Positions 9,001-15,545 of a stretch of DNA of 26,238 nucleotides are shown piece by piece. The DNA is from a virus. The notes beneath the pieces were generated by a model, which was not told the origin of the DNA, did no database searches, and was given only the letters and a program-made list of their open reading frames with translations. The translations under genes and the position numbers were made by a program. How positions within the stretch are numbered: position 1 is the stretch's first letter; every line of letters starts with the position of its first letter. Where the stretch lies: IMG/VR virus record IMGVR_UViG_3300025769_000715, positions 1 to 26,238 of that record. One strand, 5' to 3'.

Positions 9001-12000
9001 ATTTTGATACTGTTTGACCCTTCGCCTCTTCCTTCGTAGCCGATGACTATTTGATTTGTTTCAATATCTGCATTTGGTCTTGCGTCGTAACCAATGAATA
9101 CGGAATTGTTTGGAAGTGTGTTTTCTGCACCTGTACTTGTGTATCTACCTGCTATATTTCCGGTGGCTATGTTATTATTACCTGTTGTGTTACTGAGTAA
9201 TGCTAAATATCCGGTGGCTATGTTATTATTACCTGTTGTGTTGTTGCGTAATGCTTGCCTACCGTTGGCTGTGTTAAAATTACCTGTTGTGTTACCGAAT
9301 AATGCAAAATATCCGTTGGCTGTGTTAGAACCCCCTGTTGTGTTGTTGCTTAATGCAAAATATCCGTTGGCTGTGTTATAAATTCCTGTTGTGTTACTGC
9401 GTAATGCCTGATATCCGGTGGCTGTGTTCTGATATCCTGTTGTGTTATTCCTTAATGCTTCATAGCCAACGCCCACATTCCTATTATCACTCCCATAATC
9501 ATTTAACCCTGCGTCATCTCCAATAAAAACACTCTGACCCCCATCATTCAAATCAATCTTCCCATCAATCTTCACATCCCCAACCACATCTAACACCTCA
9601 GAAGGACTCGCAGTACCAATTCCCACCCGATTGTTTTCTCCGTCGATTACGAGGGTTGAATTGTCGAAGGACAGCTGTTCTGTGATTCCTATTTCTTTGA
9701 CAGTTGCGTCAAGTGAATCGTTTCTGTTGTCGTAGATTCCGTTAAGGTCGAATTCGCTGTATTCTTTGATGCAACGCACAGGGAGCCCGTTGGCCCGGTT
9801 GGTGGAGCTCAAGGCGGCAATGCTGCTGTCATAGTACAGGATGCGGGAAAGAGACCCCGAGACTGAGCTCGAACTGTAAAAGCCGTTTGACCCGATACTG
9901 CTAGGGGCCCCGGAGCCGCTCAAGCGGTAGCCCGCAACTGGCACTTTCAAAGGTGAAGCAAATGCATCTGCACTATTATTAGATGGCCAAGTTGATCTTT
10001 CAGCATTTAACTCAGTTTCAGTCGGAATCCGATATCCACCAGGGCAGGGATTATTCACTCCACTCACCCCTTGCCAAAGATTGTCATCTTGCGGAACAAG
10101 CCAGTCATTCGGAGAACTTGGCTCAACAATAAACTTTCCATCCCAAGTATTCCCAGCATTTGGAACAGCTGTTGTCGCATTCACAGAAGTTGTATCTGAA
10201 TCCCTGCATTGATGCCCATCTGCAAATCGTCCCCATTGGTATAAATCACCATAAGAATTTGCATCATTAAAAGCAGTTGCCACTTGACTTGCTCCAAGGT
10301 TCCTGTCCATCCATACAGCTCCTGTGGTTGAAGTTACTGGATTGACAACTGTTGGTGTTCCGCAATGGACATAACCATCGGGATAAATGCCCTCACTACT
10401 GATATAAAAAGTATCCCCCTGAGCGACCCTTGTGGTCACTCCGTAATAGTTGATGTAAAAGGAGTCGATGTTTGCATCTAAAATAAAGCCTCCATTCTTC
10501 GACAGATAAACCGTATCATTCGACTTTGAAATCACTTGAATCTCATTGAGTGAATCCGCATCATCATCAATGACTGAATCTGCTTTTGTCACCCAATAGC
10601 CAAGAAGCGAATCGTAGGAGATGAGGCTTCCATCCGTAGGAGATGAGACATCTACGTCATGAAGGTCTCTGAGAGATTCGCCTGTTTTGACTCGCACCGC
10701 AAGGGTTCCGTTAGCAGAAGAATCAACTACAAAAGCAATAGGCAATTTCTGATATCCGTTTGATGGCTCTGCGGTTACCCAATCGCCTGCCACGGTTGGT
10801 GAGACATAAAGGACTTGGCCTGTGTTATAGGCTGTAAGGTCTATTTGGCGGATCTTACCTTGATGCATGACGTAGCCCTCGGTTCCATTTGGAATGTCAT
10901 GAGCAGCAACACCGAGCAGATAGTTCGGGTCTGTGTTTCCGTCTGCAAGATATTTCTCAATTAAGAACTTTCCTGAGTTGCCTGTTGCCCCGACAGCCAT
11001 GACTACCTCACCCTTTTCAATTAGGTCACCCGATTGGTTGACTGTCATCCAGTATTGATCCTGACCGATTTGAATGAGTTGGTCACCAAGCCCACCAAAG
11101 ACAAGATACCCCAAAGTTTCATCCCAATTGAGTTCAGCCTCATCGGGGCCTGCCTCGTTATTATTAAATGTGATTGAATCAGTCGGAAGCACAAAGCCGC
11201 CCACACTGTCTGGATCATAGACTGCTAAGCGAGTTGTACCATCCACCAAGATGAGGGAGTCACCTACTTTTGTGAAGCTTTGATTGTAGCCTGAGGTGTC
11301 TGTGTTGTCAAGGTAAGGTGACAAATCAACTTTTAGGTTTCCTATCCCATCAGTCAGGTTGAGGCTGTCATTTTGGATATAAAAGGTAAGGTTATAACCT
11401 GACGTATCAGCTCTATCTGTCGGGCTATACCCTGACAAATCAACTGAGGCAGATGCGCCATTTGAAATATAAACCGTGAGCAAGTTGTTCAATAAGACAA
11501 CTGAATCAATATCTTGTAATTCATTAGTAACTGATGAATCTCCATCAAAGACTAAATCTTCAGGAAGTAACACTTTCAACGTAGTATCTGCATCAGCCAA
11601 AAATAATGTATCATTGGTAATACTCAATGATTGGTTACGTCCTGATGTGTCTATTGCAGAAAATGCAAATCCTCCGGTATTGTCATTATATGTAATTACA
11701 ATATTCGTATGATCTCCATTACTTAATGCAGTACCAACAACATCTTCAACAGCCTCTTCATTTAATTGGAAATAAATATCATTGTCAATAACAACAGGAC
11801 GAATAGCAGTTGTATCATCTGCATCGTATAAATATCCTGCTTTGAAAGAATTTATAATTGTGTCTGTTGTAGTAAATCCTGATGGTTCTTTGATACAGCG
11901 AACTGAATAACCTAAACTTTTATAAAAAGAACCAATAGTAGCATTACTATTTTGAATAACTAAATAACTAACATCATTAGGCCATGAAGTTGAGCTAGAC

Positions 12001-13205
12001 CAATAATAACCAAAAGATTCAGTAGTTAGTATTGCTCCAGAACTATAAAAACGTTGACCTGCAAGTGTTAACTTTAAAGGAGACTCAAAGGCACCTACAC
12101 TATTATTACTGTTCCAAGATAATCTTTCTTCATTCCATTCAGTTTCTGTAGGCAGTCTATAACCTGATGGACAAGGGTTGTTAATCCCATCTACACCTTG
12201 CCATAAATTATCATTTTGGGAAGTTAACCAATCGTTTGAACCAAAAATAAAAAGACTATCCCAAACACCGCCTGTAAATGGTTCTGCTGTTGTTGCTACT
12301 GTTGTAGTTGTTCCACTTGTTCTACATTGGTGTCCATCTCCAAATCTACCCCATTGGTAAAGGTCTCCATAAGCTGCTGTATCTGTAGATGATGTGGCTT
12401 TTTGTGAAGCTCCTAAGTTACGATCCATCCATGTGCGTCCTGTAACAGGGTTAATAACATCTACAATTTCTGTTGGGCTATTACAATTTACAATGCCTGG
12501 AGGTGGTACAGGAGCAAAAGCTGCTAAAAAGATAGTGTCTCCTTGTTGGATATATACAACACTATCTGCTCCAAAGTATACATAGAAGGAATCTATGTTC
12601 CCATCTTGGGTTATTGTAAATTTGTTTCCATCTAATTGTACAGCATCACCAACAATAAACATGCTATCTTCAGTAATTAACCGAACTGTAGTATCATTAT
12701 CAGAGATGTACATAGAGAATGTACCTGCATAGATGGAATCTATTTGGTTTTCAATATCAACAAATTTGTTTTCAATAGAACTTGCAAGTTTAGCAGAAAT
12801 ACATTGATTTAATGGATCACTTACATTTGCAATCCAATGAGTCAATCCACTTTCAGATAATCTTACCAACACACCAATACCTTGAGCAGGTATACCTTGA
12901 GATAATCTGTCAGTTACTGTAACTACTAATTGACCTGCAAATTGGTCAATAATATTAGTAACTATATATTCGTTACAATCATCTCCATAGCTAACAGAAT
13001 TAGTGTACAATACATCATTAAGTTGTACATCATTTCCATTATAAGTGTTGTATGGATGATTGATACTAAAGCTTACATTGTAAGTAGAATCACTTGTAGT
13101 TACAATACTAGTTACATCTACTCTCCATCCTGGGTATAATTCCACAGTTTGAGAGTAAGAATATAAGCTAAATAATAAGAATAATATGCTAATAAATATT
13201 CTCAT
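3060..13205 (-). CDS. Giant fibre-like adhesin with four FISUMP domains and three solenoid repeat arrays
   Basis: Encodes 3381 residues. Order: signal peptide (1-18, cut before Gln-Thr); N-terminal beta domain; FISUMP domain A (about 239-442); fibre repeats of the kind LSNDTLYLxDGxGTL and a host-fibre-like segment (MAVGATGNSGK); FISUMP B (about 946-1147); repeat array 1; FISUMP C (about 1472-1679); array 2; array 3; more fibre repeats; FISUMP D (about 3027-3236); a C-terminal beta tip. FISUMP (Fibrobacter succinogenes major paralogous domain, PF09603) is seen from WMDRNLGAS, YGDLxQWGR, NPCPxGYRxPTExE and SxRCIK; it has a C-type-lectin-like fold. The likely role is receptor binding. The start overlaps the previous stop as ATGA. 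The signal peptide is odd for a virion fibre. Domains B and C carry hypervariable segments. Base composition changes along the gene. A secreted host-surface adhesin encoded by the phage is the main alternative. Confidence 0.85.
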   Translation of the reverse strand: MRIFISILFLLFSLYSYSQTVELYPGWRVDVTSIVTTSDSTYNVSFSINHPYNTYNGNDVQLNDVLYTNSVSYGDDCNEYIVTNIIDQFAGQLVVTVTDRLSQGIPAQGIGVLVRLSESGLTHWIANVSDPLNQCISAKLASSIENKFVDIENQIDSIYAGTFSMYISDNDTTVRLITEDSMFIVGDAVQLDGNKFTITQDGNIDSFYVYFGADSVVYIQQGDTIFLAAFAPVPPPGIVNCNSPTEIVDVINPVTGRTWMDRNLGASQKATSSTDTAAYGDLYQWGRFGDGHQCRTSGTTTTVATTAEPFTGGVWDSLFIFGSNDWLTSQNDNLWQGVDGINNPCPSGYRLPTETEWNEERLSWNSNNSVGAFESPLKLTLAGQRFYSSGAILTTESFGYYWSSSTSWPNDVSYLVIQNSNATIGSFYKSLGYSVRCIKEPSGFTTTDTIINSFKAGYLYDADDTTAIRPVVIDNDIYFQLNEEAVEDVVGTALSNGDHTNIVITYNDNTGGFAFSAIDTSGRNQSLSITNDTLFLADADTTLKVLLPEDLVFDGDSSVTNELQDIDSVVLLNNLLTVYISNGASASVDLSGYSPTDRADTSGYNLTFYIQNDSLNLTDGIGNLKVDLSPYLDNTDTSGYNQSFTKVGDSLILVDGTTRLAVYDPDSVGGFVLPTDSITFNNNEAGPDEAELNWDETLGYLVFGGLGDQLIQIGQDQYWMTVNQSGDLIEKGEVVMAVGATGNSGKFLIEKYLADGNTDPNYLLGVAAHDIPNGTEGYVMHQGKIRQIDLTAYNTGQVLYVSPTVAGDWVTAEPSNGYQKLPIAFVVDSSANGTLAVRVKTGESLRDLHDVDVSSPTDGSLISYDSLLGYWVTKADSVIDDDADSLNEIQVISKSNDTVYLSKNGGFILDANIDSFYINYYGVTTRVAQGDTFYISSEGIYPDGYVHCGTPTVVNPVTSTTGAVWMDRNLGASQVATAFNDANSYGDLYQWGRFADGHQCRDSDTTSVNATTAVPNAGNTWDGKFIVEPSSPNDWLVPQDDNLWQGVSGVNNPCPGGYRIPTETELNAERSTWPSNNSADAFASPLKVPVAGYRLSGSGAPSSIGSNGFYSSSSVSGSLSRILYYDSSIAALSSTNRANGLPVRCIKEYSEFDLNGIYDNRNDSLDATVKEIGITEQLSFDNSTLVIDGENNRVGIGTASPSEVLDVVGDVKIDGKIDLNDGGQSVFIGDDAGLNDYGSDNRNVGVGYEALRNNTTGYQNTATGYQALRSNTTGIYNTANGYFALSNNTTGGSNTANGYFALFGNTTGNFNTANGRQALRNNTTGNNNIATGYLALLSNTTGNNNIATGNIAGRYTSTGAENTLPNNSVFIGYDARPNADIETNQIVIGYEGRGEGSNSIKIGNADHDSTFIEGIKGQTTGSAPNVHITADGRLMESTYTDIDSFYINYYGDIKNIQRGDTILISNEGIYPDGYVHCAEPTKVNPVVSTTGAVWMDRNLGASQVATSSTDANSYGDLFQWGRFADGHQCRDSDTTSVNATTAEPFTGGAWDSLFITEGVSPNDWLDPQNDNLWQGVNGINNPCPSGYRLPTQSEWQAEDNTFSPNTSVGAFNSPLKLTASGNRLRSSGDFLNVGSYGYYWSSSVSGSLAGILRIYSTDVDLIYGARANGNPVRCIKQLGAPNGIYDNRNDSLNALVKEIGITEQLSFDNSTLLIDGENNRVGIGTASPSQVLDVVGDVKIDGKIDLNDGGNSVFVGTDAGLNDDGSNNQNVGVGYQALRSNTTGTLNTATGTKALYSNTTGFENTANGFHVLYSNTTGNYNTANGLQALYSNTTGSYNTANGYQALYLNTTGNFNTANGFHALLRNTTGTLNTATGVYALYNNTTGYANTANGYQALFNNTTGYQNTANGFQALRNNTTGYANTANGYQALNSNTTGNFNTANGVWALYSNTTGNFNTANGYQAGYLTSTGANNTLPNNSVFIGYDSRPNADIETNQIVIGSGARGLGSNTAVLGNSSIVTTRLQGNVGIGTDVPSEKLDVVGDVEIDGKLDLNDGSGSVFIGTDAGSANTTGFNTATGYRTLYTNTTGTRNTAIGSMALYNNETGYQNTANGYQALYNNTTAYFNTAIGDRALYSNTTGVVNTATGNFALNSNTTGSFNTATGVSALYSNTTGFRNTANGGEALFLNTTGNNNTATGYQTLRSNTTGNNNTAHGSFALYSNTTGDYNTATGVQALYSNTTGNNNIANGYQALYSNTIGVNNVANGFYALRSNTTGTNNVANGYFSLYTNTIGINNTANGYFALGNNTTGSHNTANGHLGLVSNTTGNNNIAIGYQAGRYTGDFLLNTDSDNSIFIGYDSRPQLDSQSNQIVIGDQAIGNGSNSITIGNSNHDKTYIEGIYDATTNNSSNVYITSDGQLKRSLTSVSVFDSIYSVADSIIFITPNDTFNVSFEVQTDDWGTQVVVSDSTLDGNGTTGSILKLAKQDATDGQVLKWNDALMTWKPADDLDEQDIDGLTFDTGTGSLTVGITNGSSQTIDLDGRYLQTEVDGSTINELQNLSLVGDSIKISNGTGIDISAYLDNTDTDSILVDSLGTILVKNRGDVIRLIPDTDEQNLSIVSDSLLIDRGSGVDLSVYLDNTDTSGYNSALSLVNDTIYLTDGNGTLGVYVPGDDWGDDVVQTDTTLTGNGTAGSPLSVVFPADEVFDGDSSVTNEIQTLSWSAGTSGNDEITLSNGGLTVTITDDVNDADASATNEAWTIRDDAANTDLISNGTVFFNGVGNISTSLSEPSPGFFTLDITSSDTSELQTLNAGDYMQVTGDGINTPWEATFDVNASSYATHVLLSNQGNEVVKYPNSIYTMSPDQILVYDTIVQSTLGWKPINISSVNTDDQQLGWTQDTGLLTLTNSSNVTIDVYDGITRGLVPDSIGVVRPDDYYLNMDGTWKVPVDNNNYVESITMLDPEDDDTWRITLNRSGVLADVIEDVDLSKYLDNTDTDSIYFRHFNIVQNITRGDTAVVSYVVSDYPDGYVHCDTNDITKIKSVTSTTGRVWMDRNLGASRVAISSTDTSAYGDSLQWGRFADGHQCRNSATTSTNATTAAPNLGNTWDGKFITESFSPYDWLATQNDTLWQGIDGINNPCPTGYRVPTESELNAEISTWSSTNSAGAFLSPLKLPNSGGRYFSSGSPFNLGSGGAYWSSSVSTNYSRYLSFTASDAGLLPFFRTYGLSLRCIKDQNPTQYILDESNSNKLIAISEDNEFEYVDKRRPLYTNYTVTEGGTVTVDLRNQPHGIHNVTPTGPFTNGYTLNISNVFTDNTNYASEYTISLFAAGNGNAVDVNLDSNYTWISQLGNAITIFRIGDDSGFRLELYTIDGNTIYTNINQ
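3500..4125 (-). other. FISUMP domain D (C-terminal copy)
   Basis: This copy has the framework WMDRNLGASR, YGDSLQWGRFADGHQC, NPCPTGYRVPTESE and LRCIK. It lies in AT-rich DNA and its binding-face segment does not share the conserved bases of copies B and C, apart from the short WSSSV core. It is therefore probably fixed, or fed by another template. Confidence 0.75.
6178..7000 (-). repeat. Solenoid repeat array 3, about 16 units of 51 bp
   Basis: Tandem 17-residue units follow the pattern NTTGxxNTANGYxALYS. The first unit is one residue short, and the last runs into TGDF and a closing NSIFIGYDSRP...NQIVIG segment like that in YadA-type and Bacteroidetes fibre proteins. The Asn/Thr/Gly ladder predicts a beta-solenoid rod. 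The DNA repeats can expand or shrink by recombination. Confidence 0.92.
7291..7899 (-). repeat. Solenoid repeat array 2, about 12 units of 51 bp
   Basis: Same 17-residue unit as the other arrays, from NVGVGYQALRS to NTANGYQAGYLTSTG. It follows FISUMP C and a linker (SFDNSTLLIDGENNRVGIG), and is followed by NNSVFIGYDSRPNAD. It forms a rod between binding domains. Confidence 0.92.
7900..8170 (-). repeat. Duplicated linker module after FISUMP C
   Basis: The segment NGIYDNRNDSL...VKEIGITEQLSFDNSTL...VGIGTASPS...DGKIDLNDGG occurs here and again at about 9480-9765 after FISUMP B with few differences. A third, shorter relative lies at 7010-7130. Together with FISUMP and the solenoid array it forms a duplicated cassette. 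Confidence 0.85.
8170..8790 (-). other. FISUMP domain C
   Basis: The framework is nearly identical in protein to copy B (WMDRNLGASQVAT, YGDLFQWGRFADGHQCRDS, NPCPSGYRLPTQSEW, VRCIK) but differs from it at many silent bases, so the duplication is not recent. It carries the variable segment at 8187-8345. Confidence 0.85.
8187..8345 (-). other. Putative DGR variable region in FISUMP C
   Basis: This is the C-terminal binding face of FISUMP C (about residues 1621-1673, SSGDFLNVG to ARANGNPVRC). By hand count GC is about 57% over 8161-8340 against about 38% at 8401-8460. It shares exact blocks with the equivalent part of FISUMP B (21 bp at 8262-8282; 12 bp at 8200-8211), while other codons differ in amino acid. 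This pattern is expected of template-fed mutagenic retrohoming. Confidence 0.6.
9131..9474 (-). repeat. Solenoid repeat array 1, about 7 units of 51 bp
   Basis: The shortest of the three arrays, from NVGVGYEALRN to IATGNIAGRYTSTG, in the same 17-residue register. It is followed by NNSVFIGYDARPNAD and IEGIKGQTTGSAPNVHI, the closing segment shared in part with array 3. Confidence 0.9.
9480..9765 (-). repeat. Duplicated linker module after FISUMP B
   Basis: A copy of the linker at 7900-8170, in the same order relative to FISUMP and the repeat array. This shows that the FISUMP-linker-array cassette was duplicated as a unit. Confidence 0.85.
9765..10375 (-). other. FISUMP domain B
   Basis: Framework motifs are WMDRNLGASQVAT, YGDLYQWGRFADGHQC, NPCPGGYRIPTETE and VRCIK. 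It pairs with copy C, and the binding-face segment is hypervariable (9775-9945). Confidence 0.85.
9775..9945 (-). other. Putative DGR variable region in FISUMP B
   Basis: This is the C-terminal binding face of FISUMP B (about residues 1088-1144, SGSGAPSSIG to RANGLPVRC). Hand-counted GC is 60% over 9781-9960 against 35% at 9961-10020. Blocks at 9849-9869 and 9787-9798 are identical to 8262-8282 and 8200-8211 in copy C. Between the copies, 18 of 46 aligned codons are identical and 23 of the 28 that differ change the amino acid. Confidence 0.6.
11875..12490 (-). other. FISUMP domain A (N-terminal copy)
   Basis: Framework motifs are WMDRNLGASQKAT, YGDLYQWGRFGDGHQC, NPCPSGYRLPTETEW and VRCIKE. 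The domain lies wholly in AT-rich DNA and lacks the GC-rich blocks of copies B and C, so it looks like a fixed copy. Confidence 0.8.
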
Positions 13206-14173
13206 GGTATAAATTTGAGGTCAAATGCGGGTTGTGCAAAAAAGGTTTTAGCATCTTGAATTATGTATCCTATTTTAGTTCTGGTAGTAGACCCTGTTTC
13301 TACTTCGTATATACCTGTAACAACATTTTGGATAAAGTAATTAGGGCTGTTTTCAGTTGGGACATTAGACCAATTTGCATCATGGACAGTTACTTGTAAT
13401 GTAGGAACATACGCTGCATAATCTGCATAAAGCCATTTGTCTAAGTATATTATTTCAACTAGTAAGTCATTGTTTGCAGTATAAATATCTGCATAAGGTA
13501 CTATTTTAATAGACAGTAATCTTGACCCTTCAGGTACTACAATTTGTACTTTATCTCCTACATATTGTGTTGTTAGATTAGCATTGGGTCCCCATATCCA
13601 CCAAAAGAAATCACTATTATCAGTTCCATAATGCAACTGGTTTCCTCCTGATGAAGACAGTATATTTAATAGACTACCTTCTTTGTCTACATAATATACT
13701 AATTCAGGATTATCAGCTGTACCATAGAAGATAAAAGCATCTTCATAGTTATTAGCTGTTACTAGATTTGCAAAATCAGATAACTGTGGGTCACCTGATA
13801 CTGCTAAATCATCATCTGTAAGTTCTACAACTAAGCTTGCTTTGTCAATCCAAGTACGAGTGCCATTTGGATTTGTACCATATACTTGATATGGCAATGG
13901 TGTTTCAACATCATTTGTAAGCTGTATAAAGTTAGAATCAACTTCTACAGAATATCTAACCTTGGAATCAAGATACCCTGTAGTAGGGTCTGTAGAAGAA
14001 GACTTTACCCTTTCATCACCAAAAGTGCTGCCGGGGAGATCTGCAAGAAGATCTGATAGTTTTGCCCACCAGATTTTTTTATCTTGAAAATCTCCCCCTC
14101 CAGCAACTATATTATCAGGTATATCTTCATCTTTCTTGATTACTGAAGTTCTAATACGCCATTCAGTAGCCAT
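13202..14173 (-). CDS. Structural protein, fibre- or baseplate-like
   Basis: Encodes 323 residues. The segment VKSSSTDPTTGYLDSKV resembles the trunk repeat seen in many phage tail fibres (KxxxxDTTPGYLxxKL). The rest is beta-rich with many aromatic residues (FFWWIWG near residue 189) and no signal peptide or membrane span. It starts 16 bases after the previous stop and overlaps the giant gene as ATGA, so it is probably made together with it. It may be the adaptor that holds the giant fibre on the virion. No precise family recognised. Confidence 0.6.
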   Translation of the reverse strand: MATEWRIRTSVIKKDEDIPDNIVAGGGDFQDKKIWWAKLSDLLADLPGSTFGDERVKSSSTDPTTGYLDSKVRYSVEVDSNFIQLTNDVETPLPYQVYGTNPNGTRTWIDKASLVVELTDDDLAVSGDPQLSDFANLVTANNYEDAFIFYGTADNPELVYYVDKEGSLLNILSSSGGNQLHYGTDNSDFFWWIWGPNANLTTQYVGDKVQIVVPEGSRLLSIKIVPYADIYTANNDLLVEIIYLDKWLYADYAAYVPTLQVTVHDANWSNVPTENSPNYFIQNVVTGIYEVETGSTTRTKIGYIIQDAKTFFAQPAFDLKFIP

Positions 14174-14189
14174 TCAAGATAAATTTTAA

Positions 14190-15545
14190 TTATGCAAAAT
14201 AAGTAGAAGCAGTAGCTGTTCCCAACAATTGGTGAGTATTAGCACTCTTTAACCAAGTACCAAGTACTTGCTCTAAACCATCATTATTAACAGCATCAGA
14301 AGTTGTTCCAGTGTCATTAGTTGCAACAGTAATTGCAGTTTTTGCATCTACAATGGTTTTAGCACCAGGTACTAAAATATTGATGCGAAACTTAAAGTTA
14401 GGCTCAATAGTAAGAGTATCAATCTTACGCTCAGTAGTAAGTGTAAATACTGTGTACTCAGTACCATCTGCAATGTAGTTAGGAGGAAGGATAAGAGTAT
14501 CACTAAATCCTGCTAATTGCATAGTACCTTGTAAAGTAGAACCACTTTCTTCCCAACGAATCTTTAATACTCGTGAGCTGTTTAATGCGTTCTGCTTAGT
14601 AGAAGCTTCAGTTACAGCAACATTCATATCAGTTTGGAAATCACGTCCAAACTCAAGAGCACGAATGTTAGCTTTGCTGTCGTAAATAAGATCAGTACCT
14701 ACTGAAAGGTCTTCATCTAATCCTACAAACAATAATGCATCAACAGGAGCTACTGAGGTTGGGTCAATAACTTCAATAGTTGAAGTAGCAGTTACAGTGG
14801 TATTCGCAATAGTATTGTAGAATGTTTGAAGGAAAGCTTCATTTGCAGTAAATGAATATGTTACTCCGTTAAGAGTCATAAAATCTACTGAATCTCCAAC
14901 TGCAATATCACCAATAACAGTACCTGCTCCTCCACCACTAATGTCAATTCCTAAACAAACAATCTCGTGAGTTGAATGACGAGGCTTGTTAGTAATTAAT
15001 TTAGAAAAGCGGTTGTACTTGTGAGCAATGTTTACAAGCAAATCATCTACACCATCACCAGTAACTGCTTTGTAATAAGCAGGTGGAATGCGGTGCTGAT
15101 TGCGTCCATAATCACGATCCTTACGAATAGAATCTAAAGTAGTATAGATTGAATATTCGTGGTCAGCAGTAGGAGCAGAAAAACTAGCTGCCAAATAAGA
15201 TGAGTAAGCTTGAACAGGAGCATACTGAGCAGAGAAGCTACGAATCTCACCATTACGAATAATAGGTGAAGAAACATATGCTTTGTCTTCATTGAACCAT
15301 CCTACATTGTTAGAATAATCTGCACTAGCAGGTGTACCTTGTACAATCTTAATGGCAGGAACTGTAGCTGCAGTATCAGCTGAGTCTACAAAATCTCCTG
15401 AATTTAAAGATCCTGAACTGTCAGCTGCAATTACACCTAACTGTCCATCAGCAATACCATTTGTAATAATATTACCTGTAATAGGTAGGGCTTGATCACC
15501 CTTAGCTACGAACCAATAATCTTGGTATGTTTTTGAATTAGTCAT
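14190..15545 (-). CDS. Structural protein of the head-tail region, unassigned
   Basis: Encodes 451 residues, low in Cys and rich in Thr, Ala and Ser, mostly beta with a helical part around residues 125-185 (TTLDSIRKDRDYGRNQH, NIAHKYNRFSKLI). An insertion (about 200-270) with VIGDIAVGDSVDFMTLNGVTYSF looks like a small beta domain. The position between the neck-like protein and the fibre genes, with ATGA coupling to the upstream gene, fits an abundant tail component such as a tube or sheath protein. I cannot confirm this from motifs. Confidence 0.5.
   Translation of the reverse strand: MTNSKTYQDYWFVAKGDQALPITGNIITNGIADGQLGVIAADSSGSLNSGDFVDSADTAATVPAIKIVQGTPASADYSNNVGWFNEDKAYVSSPIIRNGEIRSFSAQYAPVQAYSSYLAASFSAPTADHEYSIYTTLDSIRKDRDYGRNQHRIPPAYYKAVTGDGVDDLLVNIAHKYNRFSKLITNKPRHSTHEIVCLGIDISGGGAGTVIGDIAVGDSVDFMTLNGVTYSFTANEAFLQTFYNTIANTTVTATSTIEVIDPTSVAPVDALLFVGLDEDLSVGTDLIYDSKANIRALEFGRDFQTDMNVAVTEASTKQNALNSSRVLKIRWEESGSTLQGTMQLAGFSDTLILPPNYIADGTEYTVFTLTTERKIDTLTIEPNFKFRINILVPGAKTIVDAKTAITVATNDTGTTSDAVNNDGLEQVLGTWLKSANTHQLLGTATASTYFA

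Noticed and set aside
6178-9474. Regular repeats that could suggest a CRISPR array
   Set aside because: Units abut without unique spacers, repeat every 51 bp and are in frame with the giant gene, encoding 17-residue protein repeats.
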